This document shows positions 1 through 8,191 of a stretch of 52,824 nt of DNA, piece by piece. The position numbers and the translations under genes are program-made. The stretch comes from a virus: positions 1-52,824 of IMG/VR virus record IMGVR_UViG_3300046665_000755. One strand, 5' to 3'. Each line of letters opens with the position of its first letter. Within the stretch, counting starts at the first letter, position 1. The notes beneath the pieces were generated by a model. The model saw only the letters and a list, made by a program, of their open reading frames with translations, was not told where the DNA came from and searched no databases.

Positions 1-408
1 CTCCAGGAACATCAGGCGAGGCCGGGTGGCATGCGCCCAGCGAACAACAACCCAGGCTAACCCGCGCACGCCACGGTCGCGCGGTGCACCGCCTTTGGCC
101 TTGCTGTGATGGCGGCAGTCCGGCGATGCCCATAGGATGCCGACGGGCTGCCCGCCGGTGGCCATGACTGGGTCAACTTCGAATACGTCCGCAACGTAGT
201 GCGCTGTCTGCGGGTGATTGGCCCGGTGCACGGCCAGGGCAATCGGGTTGTGGTTCACTGCCACGTCCGGCTCACGGTACGCCCGGGCAATACCGGTGCT
301 GGCACCGCCGCCGCCGGCGAACAGGTCCACCACCAGCTCTTTCTGGAATGGCAGGCCCATGCTCGGCTGACCATGTATGAATTGGGGTTTCTTCCGTTGT
401 GCGGACAT
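1..408 (-). CDS. DNA (cytosine-5) methyltransferase, C-terminal part cut by window edge
   Basis: The reading frame starts at ATG 408 and stays open to base 1, giving 136 residues, so the 3' end is missing. Residues about 27-36 read DLFAGGGGAS, the AdoMet-binding motif I of C5 cytosine methyltransferases. Further on, SPDCRHHSKAKGG fits the catalytic-cysteine motif IV as it appears in many phage enzymes, where the usual PCQ loop is replaced by SPDC-x-H-x-S-K-AKGG. Such enzymes methylate C5 of cytosine in phage or host DNA, typically as protection against restriction. A GAGG ribosome-binding sequence precedes the ATG. It reads leftward, divergent from the membrane-protein gene at 456. Family call confident; recognition sequence unknown. 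Confidence 0.88.
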   Translation of the reverse strand, partial: MSAQRKKPQFIHGQPSMGLPFQKELVVDLFAGGGGASTGIARAYREPDVAVNHNPIALAVHRANHPQTAHYVADVFEVDPVMATGGQPVGILWASPDCRHHSKAKGGAPRDRGVRGLAWVVVRWAHATRPRLMFLE

Positions 409-455
409 AGAGGATCCTCGCCGGTATAGTTCCGGGATCTACAGGGGAGTGGGTT

Positions 456-1031
456 ATGAGCTGGGAAAGCATTTCTTTTTGGATCGAACATCACCCAGGA
501 TTAGCGTCATGGGTTCAAGCGATTGGATCGCTCTTGGCCTTGGCTGTTGCTATAGGCGTTGCACGGCAGCAAGGACGCCAGTCGCGAAAGTTGTTTCGAG
601 ACCAGGTTAACCACGCGGCGAAAGAAGCGAGGCTTCAGCGCATCGCGTCGTTGAGAGCTACAGTTGAAGTTGCTGAAATTGTTGCTAGGCGCGTGATAAA
701 AACGGGCAGGAGGATGCCCGATATCCTGTTGGAAGGTAGTGCGCTAGCCCATTCGGACGCTCTAGACGCAGCGGCGATATGGATTACAAAGCTTCCCATT
801 TATGAACTCCCGGGAGCCTTGGTCGCCAGGGATGTGCAAAACATTGCCCTGTCCGCAAACCGAATGCTCAAAGTTTTGGAGAGAGTTTCCAGCGAAGGGT
901 GCCTCTCGGATGAAAACTACAAATCTCTGTGCGGGCTTAGCGCTGCTGCTGAAAAGGCGTTGGAGGGAGCGTCTTCATTCGCTGATCAATATGGCGGCGA
1001 GACAGACGTAATCAGGGCAGTTGATCTCTAA
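456..1031 (+). CDS. Putative membrane-anchored protein, unknown function
   Basis: A 191-residue protein with one predicted N-terminal transmembrane segment (about residues 14-34, rich in Ala, Leu, Val, Gly), followed by a basic stretch (RQQGRQSRK) that suggests a cytoplasmic C-terminal domain. The rest is soluble and mostly helical. The start has an AGGGGAG ribosome-binding site. Base composition is less GC-rich than the neighbouring early genes, and the gene points against the left operon, so it may be a later acquisition. I do not recognise the family. Confidence 0.7.
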   Translation: MSWESISFWIEHHPGLASWVQAIGSLLALAVAIGVARQQGRQSRKLFRDQVNHAAKEARLQRIASLRATVEVAEIVARRVIKTGRRMPDILLEGSALAHSDALDAAAIWITKLPIYELPGALVARDVQNIALSANRMLKVLERVSSEGCLSDENYKSLCGLSAAAEKALEGASSFADQYGGETDVIRAVDL

Positions 1032-1061
1032 GCAGCGCTCAGCGCAATAGGTGAGGGCAGG

Positions 1062-1463
1062 TCAGGCGCGGCGCACTTTGAAATGCAGCATCGCCTTGAT
1101 GCTGTGGCAGTAATCCTGAAGGTGCTCATAGGCCTTGTACTTGGCTTGGCTTCGGGTTGCAGCCCACACCCGAACTAAATCTTCCCGAGCTTCCTTGTCC
1201 CAGCTCAAATCATGCCAGTCATGCTTGAACGGCAGGACCAACCACTCTTTGAGTGGTAGCGTCTCGGCCATTTCGCCGTACTGCATTTCGTGGGTAGGGT
1301 GGTAGTTGCTGATCCGCTTCTTCGGGTCTTCGTCCAGCACCACGCCAATGTAGTGGCCGCGATCCGCCAGGATGACACCGGGCTTACCGTAGGCGATGAC
1401 ACGGCGGCCGACTTCGGCGGGCACCTGATAGTGCTGCCGGACGTATGCGCAGTTGTGGCTCAT
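1062..1463 (-). CDS. Conserved-looking phage hypothetical protein
   Basis: A 133-residue protein with no transmembrane segment. The N-terminal half (VIAYGKPGVILADRGHYIG) resembles a small beta-barrel. A charged middle contains HPTHEMQYG, and the C-terminal half looks helical. The start ATG 1463 is preceded by GGAG. The leader just upstream contains a repeat (about 1478-1501) that recurs upstream of the gene starting at 2801. Function unknown. Confidence 0.7.
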   Translation of the reverse strand: MSHNCAYVRQHYQVPAEVGRRVIAYGKPGVILADRGHYIGVVLDEDPKKRISNYHPTHEMQYGEMAETLPLKEWLVLPFKHDWHDLSWDKEAREDLVRVWAATRSQAKYKAYEHLQDYCHSIKAMLHFKVRRA

Positions 1464-1477
1464 GGACTATCTCCAGT

Positions 1478-1501
1478 CAGGCGCCTCCCTCCGGAACCGG
1501 T
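1478..1501. repeat. Leader repeat, copy 1
   Basis: The sequence AGGCGCCTCCCTCCGG followed by AACCGG is nearly repeated at 2818-2841 (AGGCGCCGCCCTCCGG then GTACCGG). Both copies lie just upstream of minus-strand starts (1463 and 2801). On the minus strand it contains the palindromes CCGGTTCCGG and AGGCGCCT, so the RNA could fold. A weaker relative occurs near 8926-8946, upstream of the gene starting at 8883. It may be a boundary sequence shared by exchanged gene cassettes. Confidence 0.45.
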
Positions 1502-1568
1502 GGTGGCAATTTGGTTTGGGTTGGAGTATTACGGGTGACCGGCATGGAGCCGGATCAAGGAGAAGCAG

Positions 1569-1784
1569 ATGGCAACTGATCGTGAAATCGCATTGGAGCA
1601 GGCTCTCATTGCTGTGATCGCTGCATCAGAGGCTGCTGGTGCCAGCACCCAGGATTTGCTGGACATCGCGCAAGGGCTGATCATTGGTCACAGCCCGTTC
1701 CGGCAGGTAGATCATCCGCATGTCACGATGGCCTGCCAGGAGATTAGTGACGCGCACGCCGCGGCTCTCGCCATGAAGTCGTGA
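1569..1784 (+). CDS. Small hypothetical protein
   Basis: A 71-residue, Ala-rich and mostly helical acidic protein with no membrane segment. ATG 1569 follows a strong AAGGAG site at a good distance, which supports translation. The gene sits alone on the plus strand between two minus-strand genes and ends 9 bases before the end of the convergent YejK-like gene. Family not recognised. Confidence 0.65.
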   Translation: MATDREIALEQALIAVIAASEAAGASTQDLLDIAQGLIIGHSPFRQVDHPHVTMACQEISDAHAAALAMKS

Positions 1785-1793
1785 TATTAAGAT

Positions 1794-2801
1794 TCAGGTG
1801 TTGGCGCGTTTTAGTTGGTCTGCCAGCTGGGTTGGCAGCCCGCGCAGCGTCAGCGTGCCACCGGCCTCGTCAAACTTGATCTTGTCGCCCAGCAGGTGCG
1901 CTTCGAAGCTGATCGACATGCCCTCGGCGCGCCCGGTGAAGCGCCGGAATTTGTTGAGGGTCTTCTTGTCTGGTGGCAGAGCATCAGACAGGCCGTAGTC
2001 CTTCGCCTTAATGAAGTCGTAAAAGTTCTTCGGCCGGTCTTCGTCGATCAAACCCGACAGCTCGTCGAGCGTGATCGGCTCGCCCAGCTTGGCCTGGGCC
2101 ATTGAGTAGCTGACCAGGGTGTTCGTCTTCTCGCGGGCCGCATCTTCGACCATGTCCTCGCTTTCAACGAAGTCGCTGAACGCCTTCAGTAGCGTGCGCG
2201 TTTCGCTAGGCGCGTCGATCCCTTCCTGACAGCCGATGAAATCGCGGAAATAGTCGTTGAGTTTGCGGCCCTGCTTACCCTTCAGGTACGAGATGTACTG
2301 CTTCGACTGCTTGTTGTTCTGCCATTCGCTGATGTTTATGCGCGCAGCCAGGCGGATGTGGTCCAGGTCCAGGCGGTTCAACGTCATCAGTGCAAGCTCT
2401 TCGGTCATCGTCACCGCTTCGGTTTCCTGCACCAGGGCGATGACCAAGTAATCGGTCATGCCTTGCTGGTAGTGGCAGAAGAGGGCGTGCCCGCCGGTGG
2501 TGAGGTTCGACTCTTCCATTAGCCTGGTTAGGTGCTCGACAGCGGTGGTGCTGAATTCGAGGAAGCTGGAGCCGCCAGCCATGTATTTGGAAAGCCAGCC
2601 GCTCAGCGGGTGAGCGCCCGATTCAGCATGGAAGAAGCCCCAGGCCTTTCCGGTCGTGGCGTTGTAGCTTTCGTTGAGCTGGCTCATCAGGTCGTCGCGG
2701 GCGCCACTATCTTCCTGCTCGGCGCTGGCCAAGTGCAGAGCAGCCGGGGTGCCGTCGGGCTTCTTGTCGATTTTGTGGATTACGCTGTGGAGAATGGGCA
2801 T
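1794..2801 (-). CDS. YejK/NdpA-type nucleoid-associated protein
   Basis: A 335-residue protein. The N-terminus ([20 protein letters not shown]), the EQED segment and the body follow the NdpA/YejK family (37-kDa nucleoid-associated protein), whose members bind DNA and are usually chromosomal. The frame stays open upstream to 2882, but ATG 2801 has a good GAGGT site and matches the family N-terminus, so I chose it. Its place beside phage genes marks it as phage-borne, where it could compact DNA or influence transcription of the lysogen. Family call fairly confident; role in the phage inferred. Confidence 0.82.
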   Translation of the reverse strand: MPILHSVIHKIDKKPDGTPAALHLASAEQEDSGARDDLMSQLNESYNATTGKAWGFFHAESGAHPLSGWLSKYMAGGSSFLEFSTTAVEHLTRLMEESNLTTGGHALFCHYQQGMTDYLVIALVQETEAVTMTEELALMTLNRLDLDHIRLAARINISEWQNNKQSKQYISYLKGKQGRKLNDYFRDFIGCQEGIDAPSETRTLLKAFSDFVESEDMVEDAAREKTNTLVSYSMAQAKLGEPITLDELSGLIDEDRPKNFYDFIKAKDYGLSDALPPDKKTLNKFRRFTGRAEGMSISFEAHLLGDKIKFDEAGGTLTLRGLPTQLADQLKRANT

Positions 2802-2817
2802 TGCGTTTACCTCAGAT

Positions 2818-2841
2818 AGGCGCCGCCCTCCGGGTACCGGA
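2818..2841. repeat. Leader repeat, copy 2
   Basis: This is the second copy of the AGGCGCC-N-CCCTCCGG leader element, 17 bases upstream of the YejK-like start. See the copy at 1478-1501. The high similarity in otherwise unrelated leaders suggests either a shared regulatory hairpin or a recombination boundary. Confidence 0.45.
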
Positions 2842-2927
2842 TGCAGCGAGTAGGGTGGGTTGTGCGGAACTAAAATCGCCAATACCGTCTACATTTCAAA
2901 GGGCATTCCCTTTAGGAGAAGACGGTC

Positions 2928-3389
2928 ATGTTTAAATCTCGCTCGCTTGTAGCCGCTGTGACCAGCGTTGCGTTGGCCATAGGCTCAGTGACGGCCTTGG
3001 CCGATCCTGGCAACGGTAAAGGCCAAGGAAATGGAAAAGGCAACTCCCAAGGCGGCCAAGGCCATGGTAACCAGGGCAACAAGGGGAAAGATTCCAGCGG
3101 AGACAATTGGGATCGCGGGCCCATCATTGACCGAGGCGGCGTACTGGGCGTGGTCGGCGGCTACCGTGACTATTGGCGCCCAGGTCCTTCACTGCCGCCT
3201 GGGATACAAAAGAACCTAGCGAGAGGAAAACCTCTTCCTCCTGGCATCGCCAAGAAGCTGGATGGTCGGTTGGTGGGCAGGTTGCCCCATTACGACGGCT
3301 ACGAGTGGCAACAAGCGGGCACTGATCTGATTCTGGTAGCAATTGCCTCCGGCATAATTTACGAGGTGCTCAACGGAGCGTTCGATTAA
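2928..3389 (+). CDS. Exported CigR-like protein
   Basis: A 153-residue protein. Residues 1-25 form a signal peptide ending TALA. A Gly/Asn/Lys-rich low-complexity stretch follows (about 27-60, repeated GNGKGQGN-type units), then a Pro-rich section with LPPGI-K-LARGK-LPPGIAKKLDGR, and a hydrophobic C-terminus (LILVAIASGIIYEVL). The LPPGI repeats and final hydrophobic helix fit the CigR / RcnB-like exported family of pseudomonads and enterics. AGGAG precedes ATG 2928. It points against the left operon and overlaps the convergent gene at 3386 by four bases. It is probably an accessory gene acting in the periplasm or inner membrane. Confidence 0.75.
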   Translation: MFKSRSLVAAVTSVALAIGSVTALADPGNGKGQGNGKGNSQGGQGHGNQGNKGKDSSGDNWDRGPIIDRGGVLGVVGGYRDYWRPGPSLPPGIQKNLARGKPLPPGIAKKLDGRLVGRLPHYDGYEWQQAGTDLILVAIASGIIYEVLNGAFD

Positions 3390-3715
3390 AGCGGTAGCGG
3401 TTCGATGATCTCGTCGCCCGGGTCGTGCTGAATGGCTAGCAGGCTTTTATTGCGAAAATCCTGCGCCACGTTTTCGGATATCGTGAATTCGTGGCGCGGC
3501 GGATCAAGTAAGGCTTTGGACTTGGCGCCCAGCGCATGCAAATGATGAATCATCAGTGTCATTGCCTCGCCTTGCTCAGTAATGCCTGACCACTCCATCA
3601 GGTCGGCCAGCGCGTGCCGTGTGCCTGGCCGAACCCTGAGCCTCAATTCCTCTTCGGCAAGTGCCACACGCTTCCTGGCGGTTTTCGCCGAGCGCTCCTG
3701 CACAGTCTTGGCCAT
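3386..3715 (-). CDS. Small putative DNA-binding/regulatory protein
   Basis: A 109-residue basic-to-acidic protein. The N-terminus is strongly basic (QERSAKTARKRVAL), then RLRVRPGTRHALADLMEWSGITEQGEAMTLMIHHLHALG resembles a short strand plus two helices, as in ribbon-helix-helix proteins. ATG 3715 has GAGGT at good spacing. The coding sequence contains one copy of an interrupted inverted repeat (3461-3500) that recurs at 20999-21039. It is the downstream neighbour of the HTH gene in the left operon. The RHH idea is inference. Confidence 0.65.
   Translation of the reverse strand: MAKTVQERSAKTARKRVALAEEELRLRVRPGTRHALADLMEWSGITEQGEAMTLMIHHLHALGAKSKALLDPPRHEFTISENVAQDFRNKSLLAIQHDPGDEIIEPLPL
3461..3500. 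repeat. Interrupted inverted repeat, copy 1 (inside coding sequence)
   Basis: GCGCCACGTTTTC (3463-3475), 15 bases, then GTGGCGCGG (3491-3499). The outer arms GCGCCAC/GTGGCGC are inverted repeats. The element at 20999-21039 has the same arms, the same GTTTTC flank and the same arm spacing, while the inner 15 bases differ. Confidence 0.55.
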
Positions 3716-3784
3716 GGTCTACCTCTTCTATTCCGCTGGCCGGCAGTGCGAGCCAGGTTTGACGTTTGCGTTGCTGGGTGCGTG

Positions 3785-4378
3785 CTATGCGGCGCATGAA
3801 GTGCTGCCACGTTGCGCTTTGGGGTAGTCGATGCCGTGAGCGGTGATGATCCGCTCGAAGGCCTTGTTGCCGATCGCCAGCCTCCCGCAGCACTGGCGCC
3901 GGGTGATGCCCAGTTCCAGGAAGGCGCGAATCCGCTCGGCGTACTTCGCGTCGCGGGCCTGAACCTGTTCGCTTCGAACTGCGCCGTTGGCGCCGCCCCG
4001 GGTTGGCTTCTTGAAGGTGATGCCGTACTCCTTCGAGAAGCTGTAGAGGGTGCGCCGGCTCAGGCCCAAGGCAACCGATGCTTCCGTTTGCGTGTGCGTG
4101 GCTCCCAGTTCCCGAATACGCTCGGCAAGCTCGTCACGTTCCTGCTGGCGTATATCTTTTGAGTGCAGGGGCAGGGGAGCCGCTTCAACCCGCCGCCGAA
4201 CAAACGGCTTCGGCGTCGGCGGCATCTGGTTGCTGTAGGTGATGGGTTTGGGCTTGTAGCCGATGGGCGCCGCTTCTTCGATCTGGCCGCCGCTGGCCAG
4301 GAACTGGGCGACCTGGGCCGCCAGTTCATCCGAGGCCGGGCGAAGCGCCTCGACCAGGCTGAGGTGGTTGCTAATCAT
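3785..4378 (-). CDS. Helix-turn-helix protein of the left early operon
   Basis: A 197-residue protein starting at ATG 4378, which overlaps the stop of the exonuclease gene as ATGA and implies translational coupling. The frame is open further upstream, but that would run inside the exonuclease gene. Two helix-turn-helix-like segments are visible: about residues 94-117 (HTQTEASVALGLSRRTLYSF) and about 149-175 (LELGITRRQCCGRLAIGN). The N-terminal third is Pro-rich and probably flexible. It could be a transcription regulator or a DNA-binding partner of the recombination proteins. The specific role is unknown. Confidence 0.7.
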   Translation of the reverse strand: MISNHLSLVEALRPASDELAAQVAQFLASGGQIEEAAPIGYKPKPITYSNQMPPTPKPFVRRRVEAAPLPLHSKDIRQQERDELAERIRELGATHTQTEASVALGLSRRTLYSFSKEYGITFKKPTRGGANGAVRSEQVQARDAKYAERIRAFLELGITRRQCCGRLAIGNKAFERIITAHGIDYPKAQRGSTSCAA

Positions 4379-4992
4379 GCTGCGATCCCCAGGACCTGGT
4401 TCATGCGCTCGTCGAGGATTTCGTAGAAGGTCTTCACACGCTCGGTAAGCTTGCGGATCATCGCTTCGTCCCGGTAGGCGCGCTTGATGAACAGAGGCAT
4501 GCCTGGCCAGTAGCAAACGAAGTCGATCCACTCACGCTCGGAGACCCACAAGCCGCCTTGGCACTGAGCGACGTGCTCCTTTGGGATCTCGCCGGACAGG
4601 ATCACTTCAACCTGAAACTTCGGCAGCTTGGTTTTGATCTCGGTCAGGCCTTTGGGCCCGACCAGCGAGTCTGGCGAGTAGCCGGCGCCGTGGTTGAGGA
4701 TGATTGCAACCTGGTTCGTTTCAACCTCTTCGCGATCCTCGTAGAGCTTCCGGGCAACGCCTTCAAGCTCATGGCCGCGCTCGGTGTGGCGGTTGCCTTG
4801 GAAGGGGTCAGCAGCCTCGCCGGTGATGCGCTCGCCGATCAAGGTATTCATGTAGGTGAAAGCACCGGCGCCGAATCCTGCCTCACCTTTGCCGTTAACC
4901 AGCAGGCACTCCAGTTCGGAGCAGGTGACGATACCCAGGCGCAGTGCCAGCCACTCAGGTGAGCCCTGCTGTATTTCAGTGATGATCTGCAT
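4375..4992 (-). CDS. YqaJ-family viral recombinase/exonuclease
   Basis: A 205-residue protein with the lambda-exonuclease (PD-(D/E)xK) fold signature: GSPEWLALRLGIVT at the N-terminus, ERGHELE at 71-77, Asp108 in YSPDSLVG and Glu118-x-Lys120 in LTEIKTK. These are the metal-binding catalytic residues of YqaJ/RedExo nucleases, which degrade one strand 5'-3' from duplex ends. GGAG lies before ATG 4992. It is directly downstream of the ERF gene, making a Red-like exonuclease/annealase pair for phage recombination. Confidence 0.93.
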   Translation of the reverse strand: MQIITEIQQGSPEWLALRLGIVTCSELECLLVNGKGEAGFGAGAFTYMNTLIGERITGEAADPFQGNRHTERGHELEGVARKLYEDREEVETNQVAIILNHGAGYSPDSLVGPKGLTEIKTKLPKFQVEVILSGEIPKEHVAQCQGGLWVSEREWIDFVCYWPGMPLFIKRAYRDEAMIRKLTERVKTFYEILDERMNQVLGIAA

Positions 4993-4995
4993 GGC

Positions 4996-5757
4996 TTACT
5001 CCTGTGTCCGGCTGGCGGCTTTGGTGATTCGAGCCGACACGGTGTCGAACTCGGACTTGAAGACGTTGGCGGCGCAGCCGTACTTAGCTGCGAAGTTGTC
5101 CTGCAGCACCTGGCTGCACTTTTTGAGCAGAGCGTCGAGCTGCGCGGCCTGGCCAGCGGTGATGACTGGCTCGGCCGGGGCGGCGGGTTTTTGGTTTGCG
5201 GTTTGACCGTCGTCGTCCTCACCGGTGGTCGTGAAGTTGAGCAGCGCGCCAGCGGTGTAGCGCTTGCCGTAGCTGACCGAGCTGGCGACCGCCTGAACGG
5301 CGTTTTTACTGCCCGTAGTGTCAGCAGGAAGCAAAATCGATGTGGTTTCTCGATGGCCTTCTTTGTGGCTCAGCACGCCTTCAACCTCGACACCATTCGC
5401 GCCGCGGGGAATGCGAAACGAGAGAGCAAACCCGTGCTTTGCAAGAATGGGTTTCAGCTCCTCGTTGATGTCTTCCCAGAGGGCATAGGTCGATTGCACG
5501 TTCTTGAACTTGTCGCGGATGGCGCCACGCTCGCGAATCACCGGGAGCTTTTTCTGCATCTCGGCCATTGCGGCATCAAATGCCTGTTTCGCCAGCCTGT
5601 CCTGGTGCTGCTGATGCATCACCATCAACCTTTCCATCTTGTCGATATCAGCGGCCGGGTCGGTGGCCACCTGCTGAATGATCGCCATGATCGTGGCGGA
5701 TTCGCTTTGCACGGCCGGCAAGCGCTCGACCTTGTCCTTCACTGCAAGATTGCTCAT
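4996..5757 (-). CDS. erf: ERF-family single-strand annealing protein
   Basis: A 253-residue protein. The segment from about residue 57 to 185 (FDAAMAEMQKKLPVI, then YALWEDINEELKPILAKHGFALSF, TTSILLPADTTGSKNAVQAVASSVSYGKRYT) is the ERF core. These proteins anneal complementary single strands during recombination and circularisation. The C-terminal part after GEDDDGQ is variable, as is usual. ATG 5757 is preceded by GAGGT. It is cotranscribed with the YqaJ exonuclease three bases downstream. Confidence 0.94.
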   Translation of the reverse strand: MSNLAVKDKVERLPAVQSESATIMAIIQQVATDPAADIDKMERLMVMHQQHQDRLAKQAFDAAMAEMQKKLPVIRERGAIRDKFKNVQSTYALWEDINEELKPILAKHGFALSFRIPRGANGVEVEGVLSHKEGHRETTSILLPADTTGSKNAVQAVASSVSYGKRYTAGALLNFTTTGEDDDGQTANQKPAAPAEPVITAGQAAQLDALLKKCSQVLQDNFAAKYGCAANVFKSEFDTVSARITKAASRTQE

Positions 5758-5764
5758 GGCGACC

Positions 5765-6922
5765 TCAGTATTGAATTGAAATGGCGGGGATCTTCCGCTG
5801 GGCGATCAACTTGATGGCTTGCTTAGCGCACTCTTCTGTCATTCCGCCGGCAACAAATGCCTTCAGCGCTGCGCCATTGATTGACCGTTGATGTTCAAGG
5901 TCAGCCTCACGCGCTGCTGCCTGGCGCAGGGCCTCGTCAGCGGCTGCGTTCGCCCTGGCTACTTCTGCCAGTCGTGCCTGCTCGACGGCTTCTTCCTGCC
6001 GTCGAATGGCCGCGAGTCGTTCCTGCTCGGCGCGATGCTCAGTGGCGATGCGGTTCGTCTCGGCCTGTGCCGCTGCTGCGCGGGACTGTTCGGCCTGCAG
6101 CTCCAGTTGTAGGCGCTGGCGTTCGGCGGCTGCCTCGGCGTCCAGTGCTGCCTGTGCAGCGGCGCGTTGAGTCGCGGCTGCCTGGTCCAGCAGTTCCTGC
6201 TCGCGACGAGCGGCAGCTTCGCGCTCGACCTGGGCCTTCTGCTCGGCTTGGAGCCGCGCCTGTTCGGCGGCAACCCTGGCAATCTCAGCGTCACGGTCGC
6301 GCTGGGCCTGTGCTTCAGCTTCGGCGCGCAACCGGACCAGTTCGGCCTGCTCCGCTTCGTACCGGGTGCGCTCGGCCAGCAGGGCGCGCAGTTTTACGAG
6401 GGTCTGGTCTTTCACCTGGGCGGCTTCAGCCAGGAACTCTTCCCATGTTTCGCTGATTGCGACCAACTCAAGCTGGGCGATGAGATCGGCGACATGAGCG
6501 GCGGTCGGTGTGGACTCGAAAACGGCCAGATCCTTGATCGCCTGGATACCGTCAACATGCTTGTCGGTTCGGGCCAGTTCTGCTGCTTCCCAGTCCGTCA
6601 GCGGCTGCCGGGTGGCATCGCGCAGGGCATCCATCTTGGTCACGAACTCGCGTAGCTCAGCCTCGACCACCTTGGGCATTTCCTTGAGGCGCTTCAGGTA
6701 ATCGCGGCCGGGTGTTTCGACTGCCTTTTTGGACTTGCTCACCGTTGCGGCCAGAGAAGCAATGCGCTCTCGGCCCTTGCGGGTGGTCAGATCGGGAACC
6801 TCGGCGGTGACTTCGGCCTTCACCGCGTCGAAGAACTGGCCCAGGCCGCCGGCAATGTAAATGGCCGGCGCGTTGTCGGCGCTGATGTCGTCGATGGTGA
6901 TGACTTGCTGTTGTGCGGACAT
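5765..6922 (-). CDS. Long coiled-coil protein of the recombination operon
   Basis: A 385-residue protein. Residues 1-170 are globular; residues about 170-345 are a continuous Ala/Glu/Arg/Gln-rich coiled coil (repeats such as AEAQAQRDRDAEIARVAAEQARLQAEQ); a short C-terminal domain (GMTEECAKQAIKLIAQRKIPAISI) follows. TolA-like annotations of such proteins come from the coiled coil only. Proteins of this layout often precede ERF in phage operons. AAGGA precedes ATG 6922. Function unknown; it may be a scaffold or nuclease-inhibitor partner for recombination. Confidence 0.8.
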   Translation of the reverse strand: MSAQQQVITIDDISADNAPAIYIAGGLGQFFDAVKAEVTAEVPDLTTRKGRERIASLAATVSKSKKAVETPGRDYLKRLKEMPKVVEAELREFVTKMDALRDATRQPLTDWEAAELARTDKHVDGIQAIKDLAVFESTPTAAHVADLIAQLELVAISETWEEFLAEAAQVKDQTLVKLRALLAERTRYEAEQAELVRLRAEAEAQAQRDRDAEIARVAAEQARLQAEQKAQVEREAAARREQELLDQAAATQRAAAQAALDAEAAAERQRLQLELQAEQSRAAAAQAETNRIATEHRAEQERLAAIRRQEEAVEQARLAEVARANAAADEALRQAAAREADLEHQRSINGAALKAFVAGGMTEECAKQAIKLIAQRKIPAISIQY

Positions 6923-6965
6923 GGGGAATCCTTGCCGCGATGCTCGCAGCGATTGAAGGTGTTGG

Positions 6966-7082
6966 TTATTGAGTGATTCGATCAGCGAGGGCGCTGAGCA
7001 ACATCAGGAAGGTGAAGAGGGCGAGGACAGGGAAAGAGCCGCGCCAGATGAGTAGGCGCCGGGTACGCTGGTGGGTGGTCAT
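6966..7082 (-). CDS. 38-residue putative membrane peptide
   Basis: ATG 7082 overlaps the stop of the upstream zinc-ribbon gene (ATGA), and the frame runs 38 codons to TAA at 6966. The N-terminus is basic (TTHQRTRRLL) and is followed by a hydrophobic stretch (FPVLALFTFLMLLSALA) long enough to cross the membrane, giving an N-in topology. The coupling to the preceding gene is the main support for it being real. Function unknown. Confidence 0.6.
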   Translation of the reverse strand: MTTHQRTRRLLIWRGSFPVLALFTFLMLLSALADRITQ

Positions 7083-7378
7083 GGGATGCACCTTTCGGAG
7101 CAACCGCCCAGGAAGCGGTAAGGCTCGCCGCAGTTGATGACCTCGTCGCGGGTCATGTAATCGACATCGCAGTCACGGCCGCAGGAAGCGCATTCGCAGG
7201 TGAAGGTGCCGTCGCCATTGTCGTGGGCCCAGGATGGAAGCTCAGCTTCCTCCAGCTCTGGCTGATCGGCCAGTTGGCAGTTGGTGCCGCCGCAGTGCGG
7301 GCATTTAGTCCCTGTGAGACTTCCATACGGCCCAACCCAGTGGATGCCGATCTTGTTGCAATTGCCGCAGATCATCAT
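7079..7378 (-). CDS. Zinc-ribbon hypothetical protein
   Basis: A 99-residue protein with an N-terminal CGNC ... CPHCGGTNC set of cysteines and a second C-terminal set (CECASCGRDCDV ... CSERC), consistent with two zinc-binding ribbons. Two Met codons open the gene; the first overlaps the stop of the upstream gene. It is part of a run of five small genes whose ends overlap by four bases, so it is likely translated by coupling. Function unknown. Confidence 0.75.
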   Translation of the reverse strand: MMICGNCNKIGIHWVGPYGSLTGTKCPHCGGTNCQLADQPELEEAELPSWAHDNGDGTFTCECASCGRDCDVDYMTRDEVINCGEPYRFLGGCSERCIP

Positions 7379-7569
7379 GGCCGAACCCTCACCGCAATCC
7401 GGCCGCCCTTCATTGTCGGCGCCAGGCGCTGCGGCAGATCCCGCACCAGGTCTTCACGTTTTCGGCCGATCAGTTCATTGAAGGGAAGGCCAAAGCCCAA
7501 GATTGCGATGCGGCGCTCGATATCGTCGAGCTGCTCTTCAGCGAGCGACTTCACGATTGGCGTGGTCAT
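7375..7569 (-). CDS. Small hypothetical protein
   Basis: A 64-residue, helical, charged protein (LAEEQLDDIERRIAILGFGLPFNELIGRKREDLVRDL). Start and stop each overlap their neighbours by four bases, as expected for a coupled early phage operon. No recognisable domain. Confidence 0.65.
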   Translation of the reverse strand: MTTPIVKSLAEEQLDDIERRIAILGFGLPFNELIGRKREDLVRDLPQRLAPTMKGGRIAVRVRP

Positions 7570-7757
7570 GCAGCCTCCTTGCGCTGCCGGCTGATCTTCA
7601 GCAGCCAGGCGCTGTAGTGGTGGAACTCTTCGGCGTTGATGGCGCCGGAAGTGAAGTGGCGCACAATCAGGCCCTCAGTGAGCGACTCGGCCAGATCTGT
7701 CGTGTCCGGATGCTCAAGAGCGAGAAGGGCGGTGGTTATCGCGACGTGCGGGCTCAC
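7566..7757 (-). CDS. Small hypothetical protein, GTG start
   Basis: A 63-residue protein starting at GTG 7757, which overlaps the stop of the upstream gene (GTGA). It is predicted helical throughout, with an HHYSAWLLKISRQRK C-terminus. Coupled to genes on both sides. No recognisable domain. Confidence 0.62.
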   Translation of the reverse strand: MSPHVAITTALLALEHPDTTDLAESLTEGLIVRHFTSGAINAEEFHHYSAWLLKISRQRKEAA

Positions 7758-8191
7758 AGGTCTGCATCCACGTCGTCTTCGCGCTCTTCCCGTTCCGCTG
7801 CTACAGCGTCGGCGGCATACGGCCTCAGCAGCGCTACAGCGATCTTCTCGACCGCCTGAATGGGGCGCTGCTGGCCCAGCAGGTCGGCTGCGTGAGCCCT
7901 GGCATCGCTCTGGCTGCCGAGCATCGCCGACAGCAGCAGGCGGGCAAACGAATCACGCTGGTCAAGACCGTCAATCTGGCGCTGGTTCAGGTGGCCCTGC
8001 AGGACCGTGCAGAACCGGTCGAACGTCACCACTTGGGGCTGGCCGTATCGGCGCTTCCACTTGATATCGACGCCGCACACCAGGCGCTCCGCCGAATGCT
8101 CAAGCCAGTCCGTGACCTCGTTGCTCTCGCTGACCTCTGGAGGCAACTGAGCGTCGTAACGCTCCTGGCATATCTTCAATGCTGCGTTCAT
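7754..8191 (-). CDS. Hypothetical protein of the left operon
   Basis: A 145-residue protein from ATG 8191, which overlaps the stop of the preceding gene. A longer frame to 8299 would lie inside that gene and is unlikely. It is mainly helical, with a very acidic tail (EREEREDDVDADL). A segment VDIKWKRRYGQPQVVTFDRFCTVLQGHL lies in the middle. No recognised family. Confidence 0.68.
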   Translation of the reverse strand: MNAALKICQERYDAQLPPEVSESNEVTDWLEHSAERLVCGVDIKWKRRYGQPQVVTFDRFCTVLQGHLNQRQIDGLDQRDSFARLLLSAMLGSQSDARAHAADLLGQQRPIQAVEKIAVALLRPYAADAVAAEREEREDDVDADL

